Source of the DNA: DASZFV01 sp036494575
GTDB lineage: Bacteria > Myxococcota_A > Polyangia > Fen-1088
Length of the DNA stretch: 64,000 bases
Assembly (NCBI GenBank): GCA_036494575.1
Contig: DASXOE010000018.1
Span: 1 to 64,000 of the forward strand
Direction: 5' to 3'
The translations under genes were made by a program, and so were the position numbers. The notes below the pieces were generated by a model. The model was not told where the DNA came from, made no database searches, and worked only from the letters and a program-made list of their open reading frames with translations. Below are positions 44,278 to 53,681 of this stretch, in pieces; within the stretch, counting starts at the first letter, position 1; each line of letters opens with the position of its first letter.

Positions 44278-44964
44278 TCAAGTGCTCCTCGTGAAGAGCT
44301 GGCCGCGCGTCGCCTGGTAGGCGCTGTTGCGGATGAGCTCGCGCACCTGGCGCGGGTCGGGCACGCCCACGAGGCGCACGCGCGCGTTCGAGGGATCCGA
44401 CGAGAGGATCGCGATCTGGCCGATGCCCAGCAGTCGCTCGACGAAGGTCTGTCGGAATGTGATGTCGTCGATCGTGCGCACGTCGATCTCGGCGAGCGAC
44501 TTCGACAAGACGCCGCTCTCGACCATGATGCGCTGGTTCGAGACGCCGTAGCGGTGGCTGCGCAGGACGAGCGTGCGCCACCCGAGCCGCACGAGCCGCG
44601 CGCCCACGGCGACCGCGACGGCCAGCATGATCGCCGTGCGCGCGCCGCCCTCGTGCTCGGCGACGAGGTCGGCGGCGTCGCGTGACGTGTGCCTCACGAG
44701 ATCGCGCACGGGCGTGTACGCCAGGTACACGACGAGGGGCACGATGAGCGCGAACAGCGCCGTGGCGACGATGGAGACCGCCATGGCCTTGAGCGAGGGC
44801 GATCCCTCCCACAGGATCTCTTCGTTGGCGGGCGCCGCCGCGCGGCCGCCCTGAAAGACGTTGCCCGCGCTCGTCGCGCCGCCGAACGGGAAGCCGCACT
44901 GCGGGCAGCTCGCCGCCGCGCGCGACACCTGGGCCTTGCACTCGGGACACGGGACGAGCGCCAT
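44278..44964 (-). CDS. Membrane protein with N-terminal zinc ribbon and PH-like (bPH2) domain
   Basis: The 228-residue product begins with a zinc ribbon 'CPECKAQVSRAAASCPQCG' (C-x2-C...C-x2-C), then a linker, 'EILWEGSPSLKAMAVSIVAT' leading into TM segments (~59-83 and ~108-126), then a bacterial PH domain 'LRSHRYGVSNQRIMVESGVL' and 'EIDVRTIDDITFRQTFVERL', and 'GIGQIAILSSD'. Such YdbT-like proteins occur at the membrane with unknown function. It converges on ilvE with 3 nt between stops. Confidence 0.85.
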   Translation of the reverse strand: MALVPCPECKAQVSRAAASCPQCGFPFGGATSAGNVFQGGRAAAPANEEILWEGSPSLKAMAVSIVATALFALIVPLVVYLAYTPVRDLVRHTSRDAADLVAEHEGGARTAIMLAVAVAVGARLVRLGWRTLVLRSHRYGVSNQRIMVESGVLSKSLAEIDVRTIDDITFRQTFVERLLGIGQIAILSSDPSNARVRLVGVPDPRQVRELIRNSAYQATRGQLFTRST

Positions 44965-45027
44965 TGCCGCGAGCGTACCACCGCCGCGCGGGAGCGGCCG
45001 CCCCGAAAGGCGCCCGCCGTCGCCCGG

Positions 45028-46470
45028 CTAGCGGGCGCGCTGCTCGGCCGCGGCTTTTTTGAAGTCGATGAACGTGACGCCGTCGACGGCGGCAGCGGCG
45101 GGCTTGTGGCGGGCGGCGGGCGGACCGGCGCTGTTTGCGACGGCGTTGCGCGGCCGCGGCGACCGCGGTGGCTCCGCGGCTTGCGCCAGCGGCGTCAGCA
45201 CGAAGGGTACGCGTTCTTGCGCGCGCGGCTTCATCTCGAGGACGCGCGTGAGCGGCTCGAAGCCGGGGCTGCGGATGGTCACGTCGTAGCGGCCGGGCGA
45301 AGCCTCGAGGAGCATGGGGGACCGATCCGCCATCTTCTGGCCGTCGATGTAGATCTCGGCCTCGGGCGGCTCCGTGACGATCTCCATGCGTCCCGGGGCG
45401 TGCAGCAGCGCGTGGCGCGCGAACGCGAAGCCCGCCCCGCCCACGACGAGCGTCGCGCCAATGATGAGGGGCAAGCGTGCCCGCCAGCGCGAACCATCGA
45501 GCGGCAGCACGGCGCGCGCGCGCGCCGCGGCCAGAGTCCCCCCTTCGATGCGTGGGGGCGGGGGCGCCGTCTCTTCGGGCTCGGGCGCGAGCTCGATCTC
45601 GGCGAGCACCCGCTGCACCTCGGCGAGGTCCTGCCACCGGTCGGCGCGCTTCTTCTCGAGCGCGCGCATGACGACCTCCTGGGCGCGGGCGGGGATGGCG
45701 AGGTCGGGGCGGCGCTGGCGCGGCGGCTGCACCGGTTCGCGCAGGTGCATGAGCAGCACGCGCGCCACGTCCTCGCCCCGGAAGGGGACGTCGCCCGTGA
45801 GGACCTGATACATGAGGCACCCGAAGGCGTACACGTCGTCGCGCGCGTCGGGCGGCTGGCCTTGTGCCTGCTCGGGCGGCATGAACTCGGGCGTGCCGCA
45901 CACGCCCTCGGCGCCGCCGATGTCGCCGCGCGCGTTCGCGATGCCGAAGTCGACCACCTTGACGTACTCGACGGCGCCGGCCGGCTCTTCCTTCTCGGCT
46001 CGGCGGCCCACGAGGACGTTCTCGGGCTTGACGTCGCGGTGGACGACGCCGATGGCGTGCGCCGCGGCGAGCGCGCCCGCGATCTGCCCGAGCACCGGCT
46101 TGGCGCGCTCCCAGGGCATCGGACCCTCTTTGTCGAGGACGTCGTAGAGGGTCGCTCCCTTGACGTACTCCATGGCGAGGAACACGAAGCCTTCGGGCGA
46201 GCGGCCACTGTAGAAGATGTCGATGACGTTGTCGTGGCGGATCTCGGCGGCGATGCGCGCCTCGCGCAGGAAGCTCTCGACGACCTGCGGCTCGCTCGCG
46301 AGCTCGGGCAAAAGCACCTTGAGCACGATCGTCGCGCCCACGCCCGTATGCTCGGCGAGGTAGACGCCCGCCATCGCGCCCTCTCCCAGCTTCGCGAGGA
46401 TGCGGTAGCGCCCCGAGAGCACCTGCCCCACGAGCGGGTCCTGCGCCACACCGGAGAGGACCATGCGCAT
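45028..46470 (-). CDS. Ser/Thr protein kinase with TM helix and PEGA domain
   Basis: The 480-residue product is a Hanks-type kinase: glycine loop 'LGEGAMAGVYLAEH', Lys51, 'GVVHRDVKPENVLVG' (catalytic Asp146), DFG 174-176, 'CGTPEFMPPEQ' (APE-like). An acidic/Pro linker, a TM helix (~332-350) and an extracytoplasmic PEGA domain ('GRMEIVTEPPEAEIYIDGQK') follow, ending in a basic tail. Kinase inside, sensor outside: a phosphosignalling receptor typical of myxobacteria. Start ATG 46470; ATG 46464 is possible. A hairpin lies directly in front of the start codon. Confidence 0.93.
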   Translation of the reverse strand: MRMVLSGVAQDPLVGQVLSGRYRILAKLGEGAMAGVYLAEHTGVGATIVLKVLLPELASEPQVVESFLREARIAAEIRHDNVIDIFYSGRSPEGFVFLAMEYVKGATLYDVLDKEGPMPWERAKPVLGQIAGALAAAHAIGVVHRDVKPENVLVGRRAEKEEPAGAVEYVKVVDFGIANARGDIGGAEGVCGTPEFMPPEQAQGQPPDARDDVYAFGCLMYQVLTGDVPFRGEDVARVLLMHLREPVQPPRQRRPDLAIPARAQEVVMRALEKKRADRWQDLAEVQRVLAEIELAPEPEETAPPPPRIEGGTLAAARARAVLPLDGSRWRARLPLIIGATLVVGGAGFAFARHALLHAPGRMEIVTEPPEAEIYIDGQKMADRSPMLLEASPGRYDVTIRSPGFEPLTRVLEMKPRAQERVPFVLTPLAQAAEPPRSPRPRNAVANSAGPPAARHKPAAAAVDGVTFIDFKKAAAEQRAR

Positions 46471-46495
46471 CGTCAGCGTAACACGCCCGCTGACG
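46471..46495 (-). promoter_or_regulatory. Inverted repeat abutting the kinase start
   Basis: CGTCAGCG (46471-46478) pairs with CGCTGACG (46488-46495), 9-nt loop. In the mRNA the hairpin would touch the initiation codon, suggesting an operator or a block on translation. Confidence 0.4.
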
Positions 46496-46545
46496 TTTCT
46501 TCTTCGCGCGGCGCCCGCGTCAGGTTCGTGGCGCGGACCGAGCGC

Positions 46546-46564
46546 GGTCGAGCTTAGCTCGACC
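46546..46564. promoter_or_regulatory. Perfect 19-bp palindrome GGTCGAGCT-T-AGCTCGACC
   Basis: Two exact 9-bp arms around one central T lie about 75 nt upstream of the kinase gene and downstream of the micro-lipoprotein. Length and symmetry fit a dimeric DNA-binding regulator site; as RNA it could only form a stem with almost no loop, so an operator is likelier. Confidence 0.5.
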
Positions 46565-46592
46565 AAGCGAGCGCCGGGGGTGCGGGACCCTC

Positions 46593-46703
46593 TCAGGCGC
46601 CGCGCGAACCGTCCGCGATCTGTCCCCGACACGCCCCGAGGAGCGCGCAGGCGGATACGAGAGATGTCGCAGCGGCTTTTCGCAAACCGGTTCGGCCTCG
46701 CAT
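46593..46703 (-). CDS. Candidate micro-lipoprotein (36 aa)
   Basis: ATG 46703 is preceded by GGGAGG with 4-nt spacing. The peptide has a complete lipoprotein signal: basic start 'MRGRTGLRK', hydrophobic core 'AAATSLVSACALLGAC' ending in lipobox LGAC, then only 11 residues 'RGQIADGSRGA'. This resembles entericidin-size lipoproteins, or a gene eroded after its signal peptide. Too short to be sure. Confidence 0.45.
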   Translation of the reverse strand: MRGRTGLRKAAATSLVSACALLGACRGQIADGSRGA

Positions 46704-46906
46704 CAGACCTCCCGTCTTTGGGGGCACGCCGGCCACCGTGGAGACATCGGCGCGTCGAAGGCTCGTCTTCGCCGTAAATGGTGCGCGCGGGGGCAGCAAA
46801 CCTTTCCCGCGCACCTACACTTGGATTGTGACGCGCGAAACCACGGCCGACGGGCGGGCTGCCCGTGCGTGTTAGCGTCGCGCTCTCAAATCGGAGGTTG
46901 CGCAAC

Positions 46907-47596
46907 ATGACAACGGACTTCGCGGGCAGACACGTCGTCGTGACGGGCGGAACGGGCGCGCTCGGGCGCGGGCTCGTGCAGGCGTTCCTCGAGGCGGGCG
47001 CCGTATGCCACGTTCCCCACCGGGGCGCGGCCCCGGCCGAGCTGCCGACCTCGGACCGGCTGCGGCTCGCCGGCGGCGTCGAGCTCGCCGACGAGGCGCA
47101 CGTCATGCGCTTTTACGCCGAATTGCCCGACCTGTGGGCCTCCGTGCACGCCGCCGGGGGCTTCGCCGCCGCGCCCGCGGCAGAGACGACGCTCGTCGCG
47201 TTGCGCGCGCAGCTCGATCAAAACCTCGTGAGCGCCTTCCTATGTAGCCGCGAGGCCGCGCGCCACTTCGCTCAGCGCGGCGCGCCGGGAGGCCGCATCG
47301 TCAACGTCGCGTCGCGGGCCGCCGTCGAGCCGGCGGGTGGCTCGCTCGCGTACACGATCTCGAAGGCGGGCGTCGTCGCTCTCACGCGCGCGCTCGCCGA
47401 CGAGCTGAAGAGCGCGCGGGTCCTCGTCAACGCCGTCGTGCCGTCGATCATCGACACGCCGGCCAACCGAAAGGCGATGCAGAGCCCGCCCGAGGTCGTC
47501 GCGCGCTGGAGCAAGCCCGCCGACGTCGCCGCGACGATCCTCTGGCTCGCGAGCCCGGAGAACCGGTTGACGACGGGCGCCCTCGTTCCGGTCTAG
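46907..47596 (+). CDS. Short-chain dehydrogenase/reductase
   Basis: The 229-residue product starts at ATG 46907 after GGAGG (9 nt). Rossmann motif 'VVVTGGTGALGRGL', 'VHAAGGFAAAP' (NAG-like), catalytic 'VNVASRAAVEPAGGSLAYTI' region with Ser and Tyr-x3-Lys ('YTISK'), 'VNAVVPSIIDTPANR'. An NAD(P)-dependent oxidoreductase of the classical SDR type. The substrate is unknown. Confidence 0.93.
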   Translation: MTTDFAGRHVVVTGGTGALGRGLVQAFLEAGAVCHVPHRGAAPAELPTSDRLRLAGGVELADEAHVMRFYAELPDLWASVHAAGGFAAAPAAETTLVALRAQLDQNLVSAFLCSREAARHFAQRGAPGGRIVNVASRAAVEPAGGSLAYTISKAGVVALTRALADELKSARVLVNAVVPSIIDTPANRKAMQSPPEVVARWSKPADVAATILWLASPENRLTTGALVPV

Positions 47597-47670
47597 CCGC
47601 AATGCCGTTCGGGCCACGCGCCTTCAGGCGCTGCGACCTTTTGCCGCAGGCGGCGCGCGCGTAGGCCGGA

Positions 47671-47676
47671 TACACT
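47671..47676 (+). promoter_or_regulatory. -10 box (TACACT) of the barrel gene
   Basis: TACACT ends 7 nt before ATG 47684, within GGATACACT. Confidence 0.4.
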
Positions 47677-47683
47677 GCGCAGG

Positions 47684-48325
47684 ATGCGCCTCGCTCCGTG
47701 TGCGATCGTCGTCTTGGGTTCCTTTCTGTCCATGGTCGCGCGCGCACAGACGCCGCCGCCCGTCGCGCCGTACGCGCCGCCGGTCTCGGCGCCCGCGGCC
47801 ACGCCCACCGCGTACCCACCGCCGCTTCCGCCACCCGCGTACGCGCGCCCGCAAGTCGCGGTCGAGGAGCCGCCAGCCACCCCGAAGATGCTGGGCATCG
47901 GGTACAAGATCGGCAACGGCCTCGGCCTGGTGGGCGCAGACATCGTCGTCGCCCCCATCGAGCACCTGGCCTTCGATGTGCAGCTGAACTACTTCAGCGC
48001 CTCCGAGGCGAGCGGGACGGCCCACGGCTACGGCTTCGCGCCCGCCGCTCAGGGCCGCCTGTTCGGAGGCCAGCGCTCTACGCCGTACGTGGGCCTCGGC
48101 CTCGCGCACATCTCGCTCACCCTCGACAACGTGACCGCCACGGGCACGGCCGCGTTCGCCAACCTCGGGTACGAGTGGCGCTGGCCCTCGGGCCTCGGCA
48201 TCCTGCTCGGCGGCGGGGTCTCCCACCTCGGCACGATCACCGCGACCGATCAGGTGACGACGATCTCCCAGAAGGGCGGCTGGCTCCCCAACCTCGAGGT
48301 CGGGCTGCGCTACATGTTTCTCTGA
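47684..48325 (+). CDS. Outer-membrane beta-barrel protein
   Basis: The 213-residue product has a signal peptide ('VVLGSFLSMVARAQ') and a Pro/Ala-rich segment (~residues 25-66). An eight-strand-like barrel follows: 'MLGIGYKIGNGLGLVGADIV', 'HLAFDVQLNYFSAS', 'TPYVGLGLAHISLTLD', ending 'LEVGLRYMFL' with a terminal aromatic pattern as required for BAM insertion. Similar to OmpW/OmpA-barrel small porins; the role is unknown. Confidence 0.8.
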   Translation: MRLAPCAIVVLGSFLSMVARAQTPPPVAPYAPPVSAPAATPTAYPPPLPPPAYARPQVAVEEPPATPKMLGIGYKIGNGLGLVGADIVVAPIEHLAFDVQLNYFSASEASGTAHGYGFAPAAQGRLFGGQRSTPYVGLGLAHISLTLDNVTATGTAAFANLGYEWRWPSGLGILLGGGVSHLGTITATDQVTTISQKGGWLPNLEVGLRYMFL

Positions 48326-48340
48326 GTGCCCGTGGCCCCA

Positions 48341-48418
48341 CGAAGCCGGACGACGACGCTCGACGACGAAGCTGGACGACGAAGCTCGACGACGAAGCTC
48401 GACGACGAGCCCCGACAC
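48341..48418. repeat. 13-bp tandem repeat array
   Basis: Six head-to-tail units of consensus CGAAGCTCGACGA (48341, 48354, 48367, 48380, 48393, 48406); the fourth and fifth are identical and the outer ones diverge. It begins 15 nt after the barrel stop in the gap before the GT2 gene. It is not a coding repeat, as the 13-bp period breaks frame. The following 48419-48504 are AT-richer and carry a repeated CGACAATT. Confidence 0.75.
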
Positions 48419-48491
48419 AGTTGAAACCGACCGGAAACGCCGCTCGGACAACAAAAAACATACCCCGACAATTCGGCGACAATTGAAAGCG

Positions 48492-48497
48492 TACATT
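48492..48497 (+). promoter_or_regulatory. -10 box (TACATT) of the GT2 gene
   Basis: TACATT ends 7 nt before ATG 48505. The upstream region is AT-rich, with TTGAAA at 48483-48488 too close to act as a -35 box. Confidence 0.4.
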
Positions 48498-48504
48498 GTG
48501 CGCC

Positions 48505-50166
<1,662 letters not shown>

Positions 50167-50190
50167 GGCTGGCCGCGCTTCTAGAGCCTT

Positions 50191-50520
50191 CTAGAGCGCC
50201 TTCTTTATGAGGTCTTCGATCTTCGTCTTGGGGACGGCGCCGACGACTTGGCCCACGACCTTGCCCTCCTTGAAGAGGAGCAGGGTCGGGATGCTGCGGA
50301 TGTCGTACTGGGACGAGAAGTTGGGGTTCGAGTCGATGTCGCACTTGCCGACCCGGATTTTGCCGTCGTAGTCCTTGGCGAGTGCCTCGACGTGGGGCGC
50401 GATCGCGCGGCAGGGCGCGCACCACACGGCCCAGAAGTCCACGAGCACGGGGAGCTTCGAGTCGAGGATCTCGGTCTTGAAGTTCGAATCGGTCACCTCG
50501 ACGAGGGTTTCGCTGGCCAT
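50191..50520 (-). CDS. trxA: Thioredoxin
   Basis: The 109-residue product has the active site 'WCAPC' (Cys34, Cys37; Ala replaces the usual Gly), 'KCDIDSNPNFSSQYDIRSIP' with the cis-Pro, and 'LLLFKEGKVVGQVVGA'. Cytoplasmic disulfide reductant. ATG 50520 fits the family; an in-frame TTG/ATG upstream is less likely. The WCAPC variant shifts redox potential but is found in other thioredoxins. Confidence 0.95.
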   Translation of the reverse strand: MASETLVEVTDSNFKTEILDSKLPVLVDFWAVWCAPCRAIAPHVEALAKDYDGKIRVGKCDIDSNPNFSSQYDIRSIPTLLLFKEGKVVGQVVGAVPKTKIEDLIKKAL

Positions 50521-50599
50521 GGCGCCATGGCTTAGCACGCCGTGCCGCGGAGTCCAAGGGCCGCCGGCCGTCCGCGGGCCCGCGTGGTAGATCTAGGAC

Positions 50600-51382
50600 G
50601 TGTCGACTCTGACGGCGCTCGAGCTCGGGGCCTACGCGCTGGCGTCGCTGCTCTATCTGGGCTTCCTCGTGGGGCTGCGCGACAAGGCGGGGCGCCTCGC
50701 GCTCATGGTAGCCGTCCTGCTGCACCTCGGCGACATCGGCGCCCGCTGCGTCCACGGCGTAAATCCCATTTCGTCCACGCCCGAGGCGATGTCGTTCATC
50801 TCGTTCCTCCTCGCGGCCGGGTACCTCCTCGGCTCCCTTCGCTACGGCCTCGCGTCTGCCGGTGCGTTCGCGGCGCCCGCTGCGCTCGCGCTCCTGCTGC
50901 TCGCGCGCGTCGTGCCCGCCGAGGCAGGCGCACCCGCCATGGGTACGCTCGGCTACACGCACATCCTGCTCGCGACCGTGGGCGTCGCCGTCTTCTTCAT
51001 CGCCGCCGTGCTGGCCGTCGTCTACCTCTTTCAGGACCGCCAGCTCCGTCGCAAGGAGTTCGGCCGGGTCACCGATCGCGGCACGCCCCTCGACACGCTC
51101 GATCGCCTCGCGGCGCGCTGCGTGTCGCTGGGCTTCCCGATCTTCACCGTCGCGATCGTCACGGGCGCGATGTGGATCGCGCGCCTCGGCGTCTTGCACG
51201 GCGCAGCCGCGCTGCGTCCCGAATACCTGCTGGCGGTCGTGACCTGGATCGCGTTCGCCGTGCTGCTCGTGGCGCGCCTCGGCGGCGGGTGGCGCGGGCG
51301 GCGCGCGGCGTGGCTCACGCTGGGCGGCTTCGGGGGGACGGTGCTCGTGCTCGTCGTGTACTTCCTGAGGCACGCGGCGTAG
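50600..51382 (+). CDS. hemX: HemX/CcsA-like cytochrome c assembly-type membrane protein
   Basis: The 260-residue product starts at GTG 50600 and has about eight TM helices. It has the conserved His in 'LLHLGDIGARC', 'YTHILLATVGVAVFF', and a long loop 'RQLRRKEFGRVTDRGTPLD', as in the CcsA/HemX family. It sits directly upstream of hemA (2-nt gap), as hemX does in many bacteria, where HemX controls the amount of glutamyl-tRNA reductase. It lacks a full WWD motif, so heme binding is uncertain. Confidence 0.85.
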   Translation: MSTLTALELGAYALASLLYLGFLVGLRDKAGRLALMVAVLLHLGDIGARCVHGVNPISSTPEAMSFISFLLAAGYLLGSLRYGLASAGAFAAPAALALLLLARVVPAEAGAPAMGTLGYTHILLATVGVAVFFIAAVLAVVYLFQDRQLRRKEFGRVTDRGTPLDTLDRLAARCVSLGFPIFTVAIVTGAMWIARLGVLHGAAALRPEYLLAVVTWIAFAVLLVARLGGGWRGRRAAWLTLGGFGGTVLVLVVYFLRHAA

Positions 51383-51384
51383 GC

Positions 51385-52743
51385 ATGGCGGGGAAGGCGC
51401 CTCCCACGATCGACGTCGTCGTCCTCGGCGTCTCGCACCGCACGGCGCCCGTCGCGCTGCGCGAGCGGCTCAGCGTCGTGCCCGACCAGATCGACGCGAC
51501 GTTGCGCGAGCTCAAGACGCTCCCGGGCGTGCGCGAGGTGGCGCTCCTCAGCACGTGCAACCGCGTCGAGATCTACGCCGTCGCGACCGACACCGACGCC
51601 GCGCTGCGCGCGCTCGGCGCCGACCTCGCGCGCCGCGCCAGCATGCTCGACGCCGAGATTGAGCCTCACCTCTACGCGCGCACCGAGCGCGACGCCGTGA
51701 AGCACCTGTTCCGGGTCGCCTCGAGCCTCGACTCGCTCGTCGTGGGCGAGCCCCAGATCCTGGGACAGGTCAAGACGACGCGGGATCTGGCCGCCAAGGC
51801 CGAGACCGTGGGGCCCGTGCTCTCGACCTGCTTCGAGCGCGCCTTCCGCGTCGCGCGGCGCGTGCGCCGCGACACCGAGATCGCGCGCAACCCCGTGTCG
51901 GTGAGCTCCGTGGCGGTCGAGCTCGCGCACAATGTCTTCGGCGACTTCCACGGCAAGAGCGTGCTCGTCGTGGGCGCCGGGAAGATGTCCGATCTCGCGG
52001 CGCGCGCGCTGCGCTCGCGCGGCGCCGCGGTCACCGTGACGAACCGGACGCGCGCGCGGGCCGAGGAGCTGGCCTCCGCCGTGGGGGCCGACGTCGCCGA
52101 CTTCGCCGATCTGGTGGGCGCGCTCGGGCGGGCCGACATCGTCATCGCCTCGACGGGCGCGCAGCGCCCCGTGCTGACGCGTGAGCTCCTCGCGCGCGTG
52201 CAGCGCGCGCGCCGCGGGCGCTTGCTGTTCCTCATCGACATCGCCGTTCCCCGCGACGTCGAGCCGTCGGTGACAGAGCTCGAGGGCGTCTATCTCGCCG
52301 ACATCGACGATCTCCAGAAGGAGGCCGCCAAGCACCTCGCCGGACGCCAGAGCGAGGCGGTGCAGGCCGAGTCGATCGTCGAGGAGGAGGTCACGCGTTT
52401 TCTCCAGACCGTGGGCGGCCGCCAGCTCGCGCCGACCGTGACCGCGATGCGCACCCACTTCATCGGCCTCGCGCACGGCGAGGTCGAGAGGTTCCTCGCG
52501 GGCAAGGACCACCTCTCCGAAAAAGATCGCAGCGCCATCGTCGCCTTCGCCGACGCGCTCGCGAAGAAGCTCCTGCACCTGCCCCAGCTCGCCCTCAAGA
52601 AGGACGCGGGCGAGGCCGTCTCGCTCGTGGCGGCCGTGCGCGCGCTCTTCGATCTGCAGGGCGCCGACCCGCTGCCCGAGGGTGAGCAGGGCGAGGCCGT
52701 GGCCGAGGCGGCCGGCGTCGTCGGCCGCGAGGAGTCTTCGTGA
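51385..52743 (+). CDS. hemA: Glutamyl-tRNA reductase
   Basis: The 452-residue product performs the first committed step of C5-pathway tetrapyrrole synthesis (glutamyl-tRNA to glutamate-1-semialdehyde, NADPH). Features: 'GVSHRTAPVALRERL', the nucleophile in 'LLSTCNRVEIYA' (Cys58), 'SSLDSLVVGEPQILGQVK', the NADPH domain 'SVLVVGAGKMSDLAARAL', and a C-terminal dimerisation helix region. It overlaps hemC by 4 nt (GTGA). Confidence 0.96.
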   Translation: MAGKAPPTIDVVVLGVSHRTAPVALRERLSVVPDQIDATLRELKTLPGVREVALLSTCNRVEIYAVATDTDAALRALGADLARRASMLDAEIEPHLYARTERDAVKHLFRVASSLDSLVVGEPQILGQVKTTRDLAAKAETVGPVLSTCFERAFRVARRVRRDTEIARNPVSVSSVAVELAHNVFGDFHGKSVLVVGAGKMSDLAARALRSRGAAVTVTNRTRARAEELASAVGADVADFADLVGALGRADIVIASTGAQRPVLTRELLARVQRARRGRLLFLIDIAVPRDVEPSVTELEGVYLADIDDLQKEAAKHLAGRQSEAVQAESIVEEEVTRFLQTVGGRQLAPTVTAMRTHFIGLAHGEVERFLAGKDHLSEKDRSAIVAFADALAKKLLHLPQLALKKDAGEAVSLVAAVRALFDLQGADPLPEGEQGEAVAEAAGVVGREESS

Positions 52744-53672
52744 GCCCCGGGCGCCTCGTCATCGGCACCCGCGGCAGCGCGCTCGCGCGCTGGCAGGCGG
52801 CGCACGTGGCGCGCGCGCTCGTGGCGGCGCACCCCGGCCTCGAGATCGAGGAGCGCATCCTCGTCACGGAGGGCGACCGCGTGCAGACGGGCGCCGTCAT
52901 CGAGCTCGGCGGCAAGGGCGTGTGGGTCAAGGAGATCGAGGACGCGCTCCTCGCAGGCACGATCGATCTCGCCGTGCACAGCCTCAAGGACGTCCCGGCC
53001 GCGCTCGCGCCCGGCCTGGCGCTCGTGGCCATCCCCGAGCGCGCCGACCCGCGCGACGCGCTCGTGAGCCGCTCGGGCGCCGGCCTCGCGGCGCTGCCGC
53101 CCGGCAGCCGCGTGGGCACGTCGAGCCTGCGGCGGGTCTGTCAGGTGCGGGCAGCGCGCGCCGATCTCCGCGTCGAGATCCTGCGGGGCAACGTCGACAC
53201 GCGTCTGCGCAAGGTCGCCGAAGGCGTCGTCGATGCCGGCATCCTCGCGTGCGCCGGGCTCGATCGCCTCGGAGTCGCCGACCGCATCACGGAGCGCCTC
53301 ACGGTCGATCAGATGTTGCCTGCCATCGGCCAGGGCGCGCTGGCCCTCGAGGCGCGCGGCGACGACGCGCGCGTCGTGGCGCTCGCGCGCGTCCTCGCCG
53401 ATCCGACGGCCGAGGTCACGGTCGCCGCCGAGCGGGCCCTGCTGGCCGGCCTCGGTGTGGGTTGCCGCACGCCCGTGGCGGGGCACGCCGTCATGCGCGG
53501 CGGACGCGTCGTGTTGCGGGGCCTCGTGGGACGCCCCGACGCCTCCGAAATGATCCGCGAGGAGGCCTCGGGAGCGGCGGTCGAGGCGGCGGCGCTGGGG
53601 GCCGACGTGGCGCGCCGCCTCCTGTCGCGCGGGGCCGACCGGATCTTGCGAGAGCTAGAGTCGGTCGCGTAA
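52740..53672 (+). CDS. hemC: Porphobilinogen deaminase (hydroxymethylbilane synthase)
   Basis: The 310-residue product starts at GTG 52740, within the hemA stop. It polymerises four porphobilinogens. Motifs: 'VIGTRGSALARWQA', 'GKGVWVKEIEDALL', 'AVHSLKDVPA', 'RVGTSSLRRVCQVRA' (catalytic Arg cluster), 'LPAIGQGALALE', and the cofactor-carrying Cys242 in 'GLGVGCRTPVAG'. Order hemX-hemA-hemC is a compact heme operon. Confidence 0.96.
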   Translation: MSPGRLVIGTRGSALARWQAAHVARALVAAHPGLEIEERILVTEGDRVQTGAVIELGGKGVWVKEIEDALLAGTIDLAVHSLKDVPAALAPGLALVAIPERADPRDALVSRSGAGLAALPPGSRVGTSSLRRVCQVRAARADLRVEILRGNVDTRLRKVAEGVVDAGILACAGLDRLGVADRITERLTVDQMLPAIGQGALALEARGDDARVVALARVLADPTAEVTVAAERALLAGLGVGCRTPVAGHAVMRGGRVVLRGLVGRPDASEMIREEASGAAVEAAALGADVARRLLSRGADRILRELESVA

Positions 53673-53681
53673 GTACCTGAA

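Larger units (their letters stand above)
46496..46906. other. Long intergenic stretch between kinase and SDR
   Basis: Apart from a 19-bp palindrome (46546-46564) and a 36-codon lipoprotein frame (46593-46703), I see no gene. The SDR gene has a normal ribosome site (GGAGG at 46893-46897). A shadow frame extending the kinase upstream to 47106 is not supported, because it shows none of the kinase's residue pattern and runs antisense to the SDR. Confidence 0.5.

Noticed and set aside
45059..45289. Short plus-strand frames inside the kinase gene
   Set aside because: All lie fully within a well-supported minus-strand coding region and lack ribosome sites.
46471..47106. Upstream extension of the kinase frame
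   Set aside because: It is antisense to the SDR, contains no kinase features, and would place the kinase start far from its own homology.
48341..48418. 13-bp repeats considered as a CRISPR array
   Set aside because: No spacers, units too short, and no cas genes nearby.
50191..50520. WCAPC thioredoxin as a DsbA/CcmG-like cytochrome c maturation oxidoreductase
   Set aside because: No signal peptide or membrane anchor is present, and length and motifs are those of a cytoplasmic thioredoxin, so it cannot stand in for the missing ccmG.
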